This document shows positions 32,916-41,850 of a stretch of DNA of 64,000 bases, in pieces. This stretch comes from CAZICM01 sp964537685 (lineage in GTDB: Bacteria; Myxococcota_A; Polyangia; Polyangiales; Polyangiaceae), in NCBI GenBank assembly GCA_964537685.1, contig CAZICM010000025.1, positions 71,768 to 135,767 of the forward strand, written 5' to 3'. Made by a program: the position numbers and the translations under genes. Positions within the stretch are counted from its first letter, which is position 1. Every line of letters begins with the position of its first letter. The notes under the pieces are model-generated. The model had not been told where the DNA came from. It worked only from the letters and a program-made list of their open reading frames with translations, and did not search any database.

Positions 32916-33872
32916 ATGTCAAGGGAAATTCTCATGGTCATGGGCTATCCCGCGTCGGGAAAAAGCTCGTATGTGGCTGAAAAATTGGCTCAGGGTTATC
33001 GAAGGCTCAACCGCGACACCTTGGGCGGAAGCCTCGATCAGCTTGCCGCGAAACTCGATGCGGAGATCGAGCAGGGAGGCGAGCGCTTTGTGCTCGATAA
33101 TACCTATCCCAGCGTTCAAAGCCGGAAGCCCATTCTGGATATCGCCAAAAAACATGGAATGGCCGTGCATTGTCTGCTTCTATCCACCAGTATTGAAGAT
33201 GCGCAGGTCAATGCCGTTTCGCGGATGATACGCCTGCGGGGAAAGCTATTGATGCCCGAAGAGATAAAGGCAGCCAAGGATCCCAATATTTTCCCTCCCG
33301 CGGTCTTATTTGCCTATCGCAATGCCTTTGAAAAGCCCATGCCGGCCGAGGGATTTGCTTCGATTCAGCATGTTCCTTTTGTGCGGGCGGTGGATGAACA
33401 CTATACCGGCAAGGCTTTGTTTTTGGATTATGATGGAACGCTGCGCAAAACCAAGAGCGGTGATAAATATCCAAAATCCCCCGATGATATCGAAGTATTG
33501 CCTGGCCGCAAAGCTGTGCTGGAACGGTATCAGCGCGAAGGTTATAAGCTGCTTGGGATTTCAAACCAGGGCGATGTGGCCCGGGGCAAGTTATCCATGG
33601 AGGATGCGAAAGCCTGTTTTCAGCGCACCAACGAACTCTTGGGCCTGGATATCGAAGTGTCGTTTTGTCCCCACAACCCTGCGCCAATTCAATGCTTTTG
33701 CCGCAAGCCCATGCCCGGACTCGGTATCGCCTATATAGAAAGCTATAAACTCGACCGGCGGAAAACACTTATGGTTGGCGATATGACCAGCGACAAAACG
33801 TTCGCCGCCCGCGTGGGTATCCGCTATATCGACGCGGAAGCCTTTTTTAGTTCCTCCGGCATACTCACCTAG
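32916..33872 (+). CDS. T4 Pnkp-like kinase / HAD phosphatase
   Basis: A 318-residue bifunctional protein. The N-terminal P-loop kinase has Walker A GYPASGKS (10-17) and RLNRDTLGG as the family's second motif. The C-terminal HAD phosphatase has DYDGTL near residue 170 and ISNQGD for motif II. A zinc loop CPHN...QCFCRKPMPG of the HisB/GmhB type and VGDMTSD for the metal site follow. Kinase-then-phosphatase order matches T4 polynucleotide kinase; animal PNKP is reversed. It should phosphorylate 5'-OH ends and remove 3'-phosphates of nucleic acid. No RNA or DNA ligase gene is adjacent. Confidence 0.85.
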   Translation: MSREILMVMGYPASGKSSYVAEKLAQGYRRLNRDTLGGSLDQLAAKLDAEIEQGGERFVLDNTYPSVQSRKPILDIAKKHGMAVHCLLLSTSIEDAQVNAVSRMIRLRGKLLMPEEIKAAKDPNIFPPAVLFAYRNAFEKPMPAEGFASIQHVPFVRAVDEHYTGKALFLDYDGTLRKTKSGDKYPKSPDDIEVLPGRKAVLERYQREGYKLLGISNQGDVARGKLSMEDAKACFQRTNELLGLDIEVSFCPHNPAPIQCFCRKPMPGLGIAYIESYKLDRRKTLMVGDMTSDKTFAARVGIRYIDAEAFFSSSGILT

Positions 33873-33882
33873 AAAGCTTCTT

Positions 33883-34290
33883 ATGCCAAGGCTCTTCCCG
33901 CACTTCGCTGCCCTTCTTTTCGCTTTGCTAATCAGCCTCGGGCCGCTCTTGGCGCGCGCCGATCTTGTTTCTCCCCCGCCGCCCTGCAAAGGCAAGGCCG
34001 CCGGTGATATCTGTGAAACACTTCATCTGGATCGGGGCGTGTGCACCGCGTTGAACTGTAAACCCGGCGACGGCGATACCTGTCTACAATGCGTGGTGCC
34101 GCCCGATCCTCCCGTGAATGATCCACCCGCTCCCTCCGCTTCGAGCATTTCCACGCCCCCAATTCCACCTCAGCCTCCCGCGCCGCCCCCTCCTCCTTCA
34201 TCTCGGATGTCCTTGGCCCTGCTTTTGGGTGTGGCTCTTGGAGGCTTGGCCGGCCTTTTTTGGTGGGTCCGAAGGAGCAAACGGTCATGA
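33883..34290 (+). CDS. Secreted Cys-rich protein with C-terminal membrane anchor (type 2)
   Basis: A 135-residue protein with the same layout as 28023-28472: a signal peptide (HFAALLFALLISLGPLLARA), then a Cys-rich core PPCKGKAAGDICE...GVCTALNCKPGDGDTCLQC, a Pro-rich linker and a terminal hydrophobic helix followed by WWVRRSKRS. Both share a K-x2-GD-x-C...G-x-C...C spacing, so they are diverged paralogues. The stop overlaps the next ATG (ATGA), tying it to the beta-propeller lipoprotein. Probably a cell-surface protein anchored by a MYXO-CTERM-like tail. Confidence 0.7.
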   Translation: MPRLFPHFAALLFALLISLGPLLARADLVSPPPPCKGKAAGDICETLHLDRGVCTALNCKPGDGDTCLQCVVPPDPPVNDPPAPSASSISTPPIPPQPPAPPPPPSSRMSLALLLGVALGGLAGLFWWVRRSKRS

Positions 34291-36263
34291 ACCAGCCGAT
34301 TTCCAGCTTGCTCTTCGCCGCATGGATAGGATTGGGCCTATGCGCATGCGAAACCAATGCAAGCCCGCCTACCACACTTTCCACCACCACCCACGCTTCC
34401 GTTTCTTCCACGCCGCCTGCCCCGAGCCTATCCATTCCTCAGCGCCTCTCTCACCCTGTTACACCCCCAACGGTCATCCGCTGGATTGCCGATGGGGGTT
34501 TTTCAGGATGTGCCCTCGCCGGCGACGCAGATGCCATCTATTGGGCTGATGCGGGAGACGCCGTTATCCGCCGGGTATCCAAACGCGATGAAAGCATGAA
34601 AATCATCGCCGATTACCAAGGAAAACCCTCGTCGCTCTGGGTGGATGACAAGCATCTGTTCTGGCTGGCCCAAGCGACGGAACGCATTCGCCGAGCCCCC
34701 AAGCAAGGGGGAGCCTTTGGGGGATTGGCCACGGATATTACACATCCTTTGGCGCTGGTGATCGATGAGCACGATCTCTATTTTAGCCGGCTTGCATCGC
34801 AAGGTCCTGGAGATGATGGCCTTGTGCTTCGGGTTTCCAAAGGCGGAGGAAGCAGCAAGGTCCTGGCCCGGGCTCAGCCGGGAATGAAAGGCACCTATCT
34901 CGCCCAAGATGCCGATTTTTTATATTTGGGTCACGAATCGCTGCTGCGCGTTCCCAAAGCGGGAGGCGATGTTCAAACCCTTCAACCGAGCCTAAACTAC
35001 CTAAACGCCCTCGATGTGGATGAGCAGAATTTGTACTTGATTGCCGGCGATCCGCCCCAGCTCTTCTCTGTGTCCAAAACGGGAGGACCTATGCGCGCGC
35101 TCCATCACGCCATACATTCCCCCCGAGCCTTTTCGCAGAATGCCAAAGAGCTCTTCTTCAGCGATCGGGAAGGGGTCATTCGGCGCATGTCCAAGGGTGG
35201 TGGAGAGGTGAGCGAAGCCGGCCGCATACCTTCGGCGGAACGTTTGTTCTTGGATGAGACCTCGCTCTGGGCTTGCGGGGATCATGGTTTATGGCGCCTT
35301 TCATGGGCACCCATTGAATATCCGTCCCAAGCATACGCGGCCCATGCCCCGGCTACGGCTGGATTTGTGCTGGAAGGCAAAAACGGCCTGATTGGCGCTC
35401 AGCATGGGGGCCAAGTGCTGCATTTTGATCGAACGACAGGCCAAAGCCGCCCCCTCTTTCAACTGGGGCGTTCCATTCAATTCCTTGGCGCGGCGGCCGA
35501 TAAAAACACGCTGATTCTGGGCTTCTACAATGGAGTCATCGAAGGCTGGGATATACGCCAACCCAAGCGCATTTGGGCCAACGCGCCCAAAGAAGGCGGC
35601 CATTTATCATATCTGGTCATTTCCCCCGATGGACGCAAGGTCTTGTATCGAAGGGATCATGAAACGCTTAAACAACTGAACACCGAAACCGGCGCCGATG
35701 AACATGCCTATGTTGAACAAACGGGCACCCCATCGGCCCTGGCTATATCGCCCGACAATCGTTTTTGGCTCAGCGGTCCAGATCGTCCGCCTCGTCAAAA
35801 AGGCGTAGATCCCCGGCCCGTTGGACCAAAGGAGCCGGCGCTTCGCCAATGGGAGATCGGAAAAGGTAAAGAAATGGCGGCATTTGCCGGGCCTGCAGAA
35901 TATTTAAGCGCGCTGGTGATTGGAACGGATGGGAAAGTGGCGATTACGGGTGGTGATTCGGGCAAAATCAGCGCATGGGATCTACAAACCCAACAGATAA
36001 CGGCGCAGATTCAGGCAGAAGGAAAGATTCATGGGCTTGCGATCTCGCGTTCTGGAACGAGGGTATTGGTAGCATCCTCGGGCGGTGGCCTATGTTTATG
36101 GGAGATTGGAGCAAAACAAATGCTGGCCTGCGCGCCGCACCGGAGCCGGGCGTGGTTTTCGATCTCGCGGGCGGTGCAGGTCACATTTTCGGAGGAAGAG
36201 GACGAAGCCTATTGGTCATCGGCGCATGGATATTTCAGATGGACTTTGCCTGGGCCTAGATAA
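34287..36263 (+). CDS. Beta-propeller lipoprotein (DUF5050-like and WD40-like blades)
   Basis: A 658-residue protein with lipobox GLCAC. Residues ~60-345 are repeated blades of the type A-D-x2-Y/F-W-x-R-I-x-K-x-GG (for example DADAIYWADAGDAVIRRVSK and FLYLGHESLLRVPKAGG), like DUF5050 or tectonin propellers. Residues ~350-655 form WD40-like blades (VISPDGRKVL, LAISPDNRFWL, KISAWDLQTQQI). Two propellers on one lipoprotein suggest a scaffold or binding function at the envelope. ATG 34287 is fixed by overlap with the preceding stop. Confidence 0.8.
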   Translation: MNQPISSLLFAAWIGLGLCACETNASPPTTLSTTTHASVSSTPPAPSLSIPQRLSHPVTPPTVIRWIADGGFSGCALAGDADAIYWADAGDAVIRRVSKRDESMKIIADYQGKPSSLWVDDKHLFWLAQATERIRRAPKQGGAFGGLATDITHPLALVIDEHDLYFSRLASQGPGDDGLVLRVSKGGGSSKVLARAQPGMKGTYLAQDADFLYLGHESLLRVPKAGGDVQTLQPSLNYLNALDVDEQNLYLIAGDPPQLFSVSKTGGPMRALHHAIHSPRAFSQNAKELFFSDREGVIRRMSKGGGEVSEAGRIPSAERLFLDETSLWACGDHGLWRLSWAPIEYPSQAYAAHAPATAGFVLEGKNGLIGAQHGGQVLHFDRTTGQSRPLFQLGRSIQFLGAAADKNTLILGFYNGVIEGWDIRQPKRIWANAPKEGGHLSYLVISPDGRKVLYRRDHETLKQLNTETGADEHAYVEQTGTPSALAISPDNRFWLSGPDRPPRQKGVDPRPVGPKEPALRQWEIGKGKEMAAFAGPAEYLSALVIGTDGKVAITGGDSGKISAWDLQTQQITAQIQAEGKIHGLAISRSGTRVLVASSGGGLCLWEIGAKQMLACAPHRSRAWFSISRAVQVTFSEEEDEAYWSSAHGYFRWTLPGPR

Positions 36264-36269
36264 CAACCG

Positions 36270-36288
36270 GCGCCGTGCCATGCGGCGC
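36270..36288. terminator. Hairpin after the beta-propeller gene
   Basis: GCGCCG (36270-36275) pairs with CGGCGC (36283-36288) across a 7-base loop, just after the stop. No U-run follows, so termination is uncertain. Confidence 0.3.
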
Positions 36289-36314
36289 TGATAGAAAGAA
36301 ACGTATAACGATCT

Positions 36315-36848
36315 ATGGCAAACTATATCACGGTATTTGAAGTTGCCCAGACACAGCGCATCGATTGGGCATTTATTTTACCTGGACTCGCGATGATGGC
36401 GGTGGGTATTGTTGCCTTAGTTCGCTGGAAAAAACCTCCTGGAAAGTGGGAACCCTTTGCATGGCATGCGGTTTCCATCCTTATCTTTACATTTTCGGCG
36501 CTATGGACTTTTGGGGTAGGTGCGGCGACATGGGTAGGCCGTCAGCGCCTCATGGACGCGCTGAATTCGGGCCAATGCAGTATTGTTGAAGGGCCGGTCG
36601 AGGATTTTGATCCTATGCCTGCGGCGGGGCATAAACAGGAAAGCTTCAGGGTAGGAACAACGCGTTTTGCCTATTCGGATTATATCTCGACCGGCGGTTT
36701 TAACCGGACCCGTTCGCATGGAGGGCCGATTCGGCCGGGGCTTTGGGTGAGGATTGCACATGTCGATGGGGTGATTCTGAGGCTGGAGATTGAGCCCGTA
36801 CCACCTGACGCTCCCGCCCTGAAGGCGTTTGAGCCTGATGCAGGCTGA
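36315..36848 (+). CDS. Small membrane protein, DUF3592-like
   Basis: A 177-residue protein with hydrophobic segments at ~19-38 and ~51-74 and then a soluble beta domain (CSIVEGPVEDFDPMP, HKQESFRVGTTRFAYSDY, GLWVRIAHVDGVILRLEI). The layout of two TMs followed by an S/T-x-E-G-x-V strand set resembles DUF3592 proteins. TATAAC lies 5 bases before the ATG. Function unknown. Confidence 0.55.
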   Translation: MANYITVFEVAQTQRIDWAFILPGLAMMAVGIVALVRWKKPPGKWEPFAWHAVSILIFTFSALWTFGVGAATWVGRQRLMDALNSGQCSIVEGPVEDFDPMPAAGHKQESFRVGTTRFAYSDYISTGGFNRTRSHGGPIRPGLWVRIAHVDGVILRLEIEPVPPDAPALKAFEPDAG

Positions 36849-36850
36849 TG

Positions 36851-36866
36851 GCCACCCGTCGGTGGC
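36851..36866 (+). terminator. Tetraloop hairpin after membrane protein gene
   Basis: GCCACC and GGTGGC form a perfect 6 bp stem with a CGTC loop, 2 bases after the stop. No strong U-run follows; it may protect the 3' end or be a weak terminator. Confidence 0.35.
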
Positions 36867-37046
36867 AAGCGCACCAAACCCAAATCAACCGCCAGCCTCG
36901 ACCGATCCTTTTGCGTGCCGATGCAGGAATTGCGCTCCCATATCGCCCATGCCCGCGCGATCTTCCCCGCGCCCTTTAAAATATGGGATGGAACATAAGT
37001 TGCTCAAACAACTGACGATAGCAGGAAATGCGAAGGAGATATGGCC

Positions 37047-37577
37047 ATGAGCACCGAAACCCAACTCAACAACAATGAATCGGCTGGCGAAATCACGAAC
37101 GAGCCCGAGGCCGCCAAATCCAAACCCAAAGCATCCACTAGAGATCTGCTCGATGCCTCTGGATCGCTAACCCTCTACAGCGGTAATCCTCACTTTTTCG
37201 GTATCGGCATCGGTGGCGGCGAATTGCCCCTAAAGGCCGAAGTGAAAGCCGGCGCTTCCGTCGATGCAAAGGCTAGCCTCAATACGGCTTCTACCCTTCA
37301 GGTTGCCGGAAATCCTGATGCTCCCATCGCTGCCAATGCGAAAGTCGGGGCCGAAATTCAGGCCAAAGCCGATGCTCAAGTCAAAGCTCAGGCCAATGTC
37401 GATGCCAATATAGGCGGGACGGGCACGCCGCTCGCCGTTCAGCTTCTGATGCGGTTGTCCAAGAGCCGGATAAAGCTAAACGTGCCCAAGATTGGCGTGG
37501 TGTGCAAACTGTTTGGTTTAAAGTTATTTGAATTCCGGGTGGATGGAGAGGCGCAGGTCGATATCGAATCGGATTAA
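37047..37577 (+). CDS. Ala/Lys-rich hypothetical protein
   Basis: A 176-residue cytoplasmic protein. The N-terminus is Glu/Lys/Asn-rich. Residues ~60-130 are a low-complexity A-K-A-x-A-x-V run (for example VKAGASVDAKASLN, KADAQVKAQANVDANIG), probably a regular beta or amphipathic structure. Residues ~145-176 contain LNVPKIGVVCKLFGLKLFEF. AAGGAG lies 8 bases before ATG 37047, so that is preferred over ATG 37041. No family recognised and no signal peptide. Confidence 0.6.
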   Translation: MSTETQLNNNESAGEITNEPEAAKSKPKASTRDLLDASGSLTLYSGNPHFFGIGIGGGELPLKAEVKAGASVDAKASLNTASTLQVAGNPDAPIAANAKVGAEIQAKADAQVKAQANVDANIGGTGTPLAVQLLMRLSKSRIKLNVPKIGVVCKLFGLKLFEFRVDGEAQVDIESD

Positions 37578-37601
37578 GTGCGGCTAGCCCGCGAGAGTTC
37601 C

Positions 37602-38414
37602 TCATATCGAACCCGAGCCAGTCAAAGTTTTCTCGTAAATGCGTGGGCAAATCAGTGTATTGCTCAAATAGGAAGCATAGTCAAAATCTCTAAGCCCCTC
37701 CTTAATCCGGGCCCTATTGGTTCGCAGGCTAATCCCAAGTCCAATGCGCACGGCGTTCGAGCGATTTGGGCCGCTTCCATGCAGCGTGTCGGCAGAGTGA
37801 AAGGCGGCTCCCCCTCGCGGCATCAATGCGGGAACTTTGTTCCAAACCCCGCCTTGGGTCTCCTGTTTAAGGCGTTCTTCCTGCGCTCCAAAGTCGGTCG
37901 TAAATGGATCGCCAAGCTTCTGTTCGGTGGGCCAGCGGTGAGAACCTTCCACATACACCACAGGTCCAGAATCCGGCCCGATATCATCCAGGGCTATCCA
38001 TACCGCAAGCACCTCGCCTTCCCAGCACGGCCAATACGAGCGCTCGTGATGCCAGTTAAATACACCGAGTTCTCCGCCGCCGGGTGGCTTTACAAATAAC
38101 TGCGTGGCAAAGACTTGAATCATCTCCGCTCCGCAAAGCTCCGCCGCGCGCTTCCCAATGGCTTTGTGCGTTGCTATCAAATACAGCGTTCTATCGCATA
38201 GATGCACTTGATCGATTTTTTGAAACTTGCCCGGCTCGCCTACTTGCCATTGCACCCAGGGCTGGGCTCCTGCGTCATACTCGCCCCGGAGCACCGCATC
38301 GGCCCGCTCTCTCGCCCGTTTTATAAGAGGTCCCGGAAAAAGAGGCTCTGGATGCAAATAAAACCCCTTCTCTTCATAGATCTCCCGCGCTGTGCTCGTA
38401 GAGGTGTCTTTCAT
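37602..38414 (-). CDS. Phytanoyl-CoA dioxygenase (PhyH) family Fe(II)/2OG oxygenase
   Basis: A 270-residue double-stranded beta-helix oxygenase. The metal motif lies in VFNWHHERSYW (H-x-D/E type) and the distal His in FHSADTLHGSGPNRS, followed by RIGLGISLR for 2-oxoglutarate. These enzymes hydroxylate lipids, amino acids or natural products. Its ATG at 38414 overlaps the stop of the amidohydrolase (ATGA), so it is translationally coupled and the last gene of the TOMM operon. A tailoring role on the peptide is inferred from position only. Confidence 0.82.
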   Translation of the reverse strand: MKDTSTSTAREIYEEKGFYLHPEPLFPGPLIKRARERADAVLRGEYDAGAQPWVQWQVGEPGKFQKIDQVHLCDRTLYLIATHKAIGKRAAELCGAEMIQVFATQLFVKPPGGGELGVFNWHHERSYWPCWEGEVLAVWIALDDIGPDSGPVVYVEGSHRWPTEQKLGDPFTTDFGAQEERLKQETQGGVWNKVPALMPRGGAAFHSADTLHGSGPNRSNAVRIGLGISLRTNRARIKEGLRDFDYASYLSNTLICPRIYEKTLTGSGSI

Positions 38415-39607
38415 GGTTTGGGCTCCGGTTTTGGGGATGCGATATCCGCCTCCAGCCCATAAAAGCGCGCTGCATTGTCCCACAATAGCTTGCGAAGCGT
38501 CTCTTGGGGCAATCGATCTGAAAGCATAAGCGCCTTGTCAACAATATCATCCCCATGATCTCCATGCGGATAATCCGTTCCAAAGAGCAGGTTGTCCGCA
38601 CCGATAAATTCAATCAGTGCCGGCAAATAGGGTTCATCGGGCTCGATAGCCACAAAGCATTGGCGTTTAAAATATTGCGAGGGTTTCTGTTTAACTCTAT
38701 CGGAGACTTCTCCGCTATAGTGAGCATATTCGATTTCATCGAGGCGATAAAGCCAATAGGGCAGCCAGCCACAGCCGGATTCTAAAAACCCAATCCGAAG
38801 CTTGGGATGATGTTCGAGTACCCCTCCTTCAATGAGTGTCAATAGGGCGACCATCTGTTCCATGGGATGGGCGCAGGCGTGCCGTCCAAAATGGCTATCA
38901 AAGCGATCGGCGCCTATGGTGCTGAGGCGCGCATGCGTTCCGGCGTGAATCGCGACAGCCATCGATAGATGTTCGCACAGGCTCCACAGGGGCTCGTACG
39001 CGGGATCGCAAAGCCGCCGGCCCCGCACAGGATTGGGAAGAAAGGTCAGCGCCTTAAAACCAAGCCCGGAAAGCCTTTGCGCTTCTTCGCACATCGCTTG
39101 GGGATCATGGGTGCAAAGGATTCCAACGCCCTTCAGCCTTTGGGGATCGCTGCGGCAATAATCATAGAGCCAATCGTTGTAGGCCCGCGCAAAAGCAGCT
39201 CCCAAGGCTGGATCGAGAGTGTCCACCCCAAGCAAATACAAAGACAGCGTTGGATAGAGAAAGGCGATATCCACCCCACTTCGATCCATCGCCTCCAGAT
39301 GACCCGTGGGCATCGCGACGGCTTCCGTTTCGGCGGCCTGCTTTCGGCTGGCCCATGACATCTCAATTTGAGACCGGGGACCTAGGGTGTTCCATACCGT
39401 GCGCCCTTCCAACATCAGCGAGGGCGCCTGCGGAAGCAATGCCTTGGGGCCATATTGCTCGAGAAGTTCTTGAGGCGAGCCCGAAAGCTCCAGTGTTTCC
39501 AAATAGGGAGCCTTATGCTTAAGGGCGTCCGGTAGATAGTTGCGCCATAAATCCATGGGTTCCATGGCGTGCCGGTCGGCGTCAATGATGCGAAAGTCGG
39601 CGCGCAT
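38411..39607 (-). CDS. Amidohydrolase family 2 (Amidohydro_2) protein
   Basis: A 398-residue TIM-barrel metal-dependent hydrolase or decarboxylase. The N-terminal metal site is IDADRHAMEP, the middle His lies in VAIHAGTHARL, and another in FGRHACAHPMEQM. The C-terminal Asp is in LLFGTDYPHGD, the typical ACMSD/Amidohydro_2 motif. It starts 29 bases after the YcaO gene. ACMSD-type members often decarboxylate or hydrolyse small acids; in this operon it might act on the modified peptide or its leader, which is unproven. Confidence 0.85.
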   Translation of the reverse strand: MRADFRIIDADRHAMEPMDLWRNYLPDALKHKAPYLETLELSGSPQELLEQYGPKALLPQAPSLMLEGRTVWNTLGPRSQIEMSWASRKQAAETEAVAMPTGHLEAMDRSGVDIAFLYPTLSLYLLGVDTLDPALGAAFARAYNDWLYDYCRSDPQRLKGVGILCTHDPQAMCEEAQRLSGLGFKALTFLPNPVRGRRLCDPAYEPLWSLCEHLSMAVAIHAGTHARLSTIGADRFDSHFGRHACAHPMEQMVALLTLIEGGVLEHHPKLRIGFLESGCGWLPYWLYRLDEIEYAHYSGEVSDRVKQKPSQYFKRQCFVAIEPDEPYLPALIEFIGADNLLFGTDYPHGDHGDDIVDKALMLSDRLPQETLRKLLWDNAARFYGLEADIASPKPEPKP

Positions 39608-39636
39608 AGGCTTCCTTGCTCGGTAGCTTTACCATC

Positions 39637-41832
39637 TTAAAGATACAAGGGAACAGGATTCAGCTCGGCCTCTTGAATCGGCTCTTCCCGAAGTCCAAGG
39701 GCAACGGGTACATCATAGAGGCGTCCAGGGCCAAAGCGAGGCCAAATTTGCCTCAGCCCAGGTACCATCACCTTCACCGTACAAAGATCGGTATCGGGCC
39801 GGCTTTGATCGAGCACCAAGGTCTCAAGCCCCAGGTTTTGAGCTCGGGAAATGCATTCCAAAATATCGTCCCGCAGATCGTCATGGGGACGAATATCGAA
39901 ATCGCCCCGCCTGCGCGCCGCCATGCTGCTGCTGGGCTCGAGAAAGCCTAAATCCACAAGCCCGCTCACATCCCATGGCACCCGCCCTTGATCGACGGGA
40001 TCAAAAAGCTGGTTTAATTCGGTCAGCGCCCGCAACACGCCCAGCCCGGCGTCCAGATGACATCCAAAGCCAATACAAAAACGCCCTTCCCGCTCGCTGT
40101 GAGCCAGGGCCACAAAGGCCGGAATGCCCATATCCATGGTGATATCCAGCACCCATATCCTAAAGCCCATCGATCGATAATGTCTCGATATTTCGTCGAA
40201 ATAGGCAATGTCAAAGCTCGCTAGATCCACCCCGGGGCGTTTTAAGCGATTATACCACCATATCCCCGCCGAATCCCTCTCCACAAGCTCGCAAAAGGCT
40301 TGAAGAATGGCTTCCTCGATACAGTGTCCAGCCGCGTGCCCATTGGCGTTCATTGTACAAAAGCGCTCGCTTGGGGGCGTGTTCAGGTTGGCAAAACAAT
40401 AAGAAGCCGGCGCCCAGCGAAGGCGGCTATGGGTTAAGGACCATACGGGAGCCCAGTCGATGGGCACCTTGGGATCAAAAGGCAGAGGAATGCGCTTGGG
40501 TTCGTCTTGGGCCAGCGCGTTTAGCTCTTCGCGCCGCCGGTACTGAGAATCGCTAAAAAGCTGAATTTCGTTTGGATGAAGGGCAGCGTCCCCAAGTTCT
40601 TCAAAGCTGGCCCGCTTTAAAGGCTCGTCGCCCCGAAACATCAGGCTATGGCGTTCGATGGCCTCCCCGATGGCACTGGCCCTGGCCTGCGCGGGCGTTC
40701 TGCCCTTGCCCATGGCGATACGGTGAAAATCCTCAAAGGAAGGCGCTTCATGAGAGGGGCATATGCGGTAAGAAGACCCATACACCGGACGCAGGGGGTG
40801 ATCGCGTTCGGGAATGGGTCCCACGCCCGCGACAATGCCTGTGATGGGGCTTATTTGCCGGGACAGCTTTTGGATGGCCTGCTCGGGCGAGGTAATGCGA
40901 TGGGCTCCGTCGGCTCTAAAACACTTGGGCCTGGATTCAAGCACAAGAGGGGCAAGCCCGCGTTTTTTTAGCAGTTCTGGATCGCCGCAGGATGGGCACT
41001 GGGGATAGCGCACCACAGGATGGGTCTGCACGGACATTCCCCAGGCATCCACCACAAAGAGCTGATCGAGGGGAAATGTAGAGGGATCCACCATCCAGCG
41101 GGCAATGGCCATCGCTGCCTGGCCCGCGGAAAGCTGGGTTTGAAGCGGAAGCACCGCCTCGCTCTTTTCGCGGCTTAAGGCCCGGCGCTCCAGATAGGTT
41201 TCGGCCGGGGTATTTAGCCTAAGCCTTTCGGCCAGACACGTCCAGCAAGGACCTTTGGAAGGCTCGAAGAGCGGACCAAAAAAGCCGCTCTTTCCCGAGG
41301 GTTTGACCAAGATCCAAGGCTTTTTTTGAGCCCGGGCCCGCTGTTGAAAGGCTTCGATGGCCGGATTGAGGTAATCATTCACCACCAAAATCCAAAGGCT
41401 CGCATCATTCTCGATACATACCCCTGCTTCGGCCAAGGCCGCCTCAACCTTTGCCCTTTCATGGTCCACGCCCCCAAGCCCCTCCACCCGAACGGGCCCA
41501 GACAAAAGCCGCTCCCAAACCAAATCGGCGCTTAGCCCATGGGCCTCCCAAAACGCCGCCGCCCCCTCCCCAAGCCCGCAAGCCAAGGCAGGCCCGGCAT
41601 AGCCCCGCTGCTCCAGTTGAACCAGCGCATACAAAAGCTCCAGCCGGGAACCGTGGCCAGCAAGCTCGTCCAAAATCTCGCGGATGCTCCGGCGGCCATC
41701 GAGAAGCGGCAAAACCAAGGCATAAGCCCGTCCCCGAAGGAGAACGGGCTCCGGCCCGCCCATTAAAAACACCCGTGCATCATCGAGCTTTTGGGCTTTT
41801 AGATGCCGCTTTAGGCGAAGGGTCTTTTCCAT
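39637..41832 (-). CDS. Fused TOMM cyclodehydratase (PqqD-like, E1-like and YcaO domains)
   Basis: A 731-residue enzyme that should convert Cys, Ser or Thr of a RiPP precursor to azolines using ATP. Residues ~15-80 look like a PqqD-type leader-recognition element (VLLRGRAYALVLPLLDGRR). Residues ~85-310 are an E1-like C-protein with zinc Cys pairs CWTC (196-199) and CPSC (279-282). Residues ~325-731 are YcaO: GRTPAQARASAIGEAIERHS (377-396), then AAGHCIEEAILQAFCELVER, which together supply Glu residues for ATP/Mg. The C-terminus PVPLYL resembles the Pro-rich end of azoline-forming YcaO. It lies 18 bases after the candidate precursor. Confidence 0.9.
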   Translation of the reverse strand: MEKTLRLKRHLKAQKLDDARVFLMGGPEPVLLRGRAYALVLPLLDGRRSIREILDELAGHGSRLELLYALVQLEQRGYAGPALACGLGEGAAAFWEAHGLSADLVWERLLSGPVRVEGLGGVDHERAKVEAALAEAGVCIENDASLWILVVNDYLNPAIEAFQQRARAQKKPWILVKPSGKSGFFGPLFEPSKGPCWTCLAERLRLNTPAETYLERRALSREKSEAVLPLQTQLSAGQAAMAIARWMVDPSTFPLDQLFVVDAWGMSVQTHPVVRYPQCPSCGDPELLKKRGLAPLVLESRPKCFRADGAHRITSPEQAIQKLSRQISPITGIVAGVGPIPERDHPLRPVYGSSYRICPSHEAPSFEDFHRIAMGKGRTPAQARASAIGEAIERHSLMFRGDEPLKRASFEELGDAALHPNEIQLFSDSQYRRREELNALAQDEPKRIPLPFDPKVPIDWAPVWSLTHSRLRWAPASYCFANLNTPPSERFCTMNANGHAAGHCIEEAILQAFCELVERDSAGIWWYNRLKRPGVDLASFDIAYFDEISRHYRSMGFRIWVLDITMDMGIPAFVALAHSEREGRFCIGFGCHLDAGLGVLRALTELNQLFDPVDQGRVPWDVSGLVDLGFLEPSSSMAARRRGDFDIRPHDDLRDDILECISRAQNLGLETLVLDQSRPDTDLCTVKVMVPGLRQIWPRFGPGRLYDVPVALGLREEPIQEAELNPVPLYL

Positions 41833-41850
41833 TCGCGCAGGCCAGGACCA

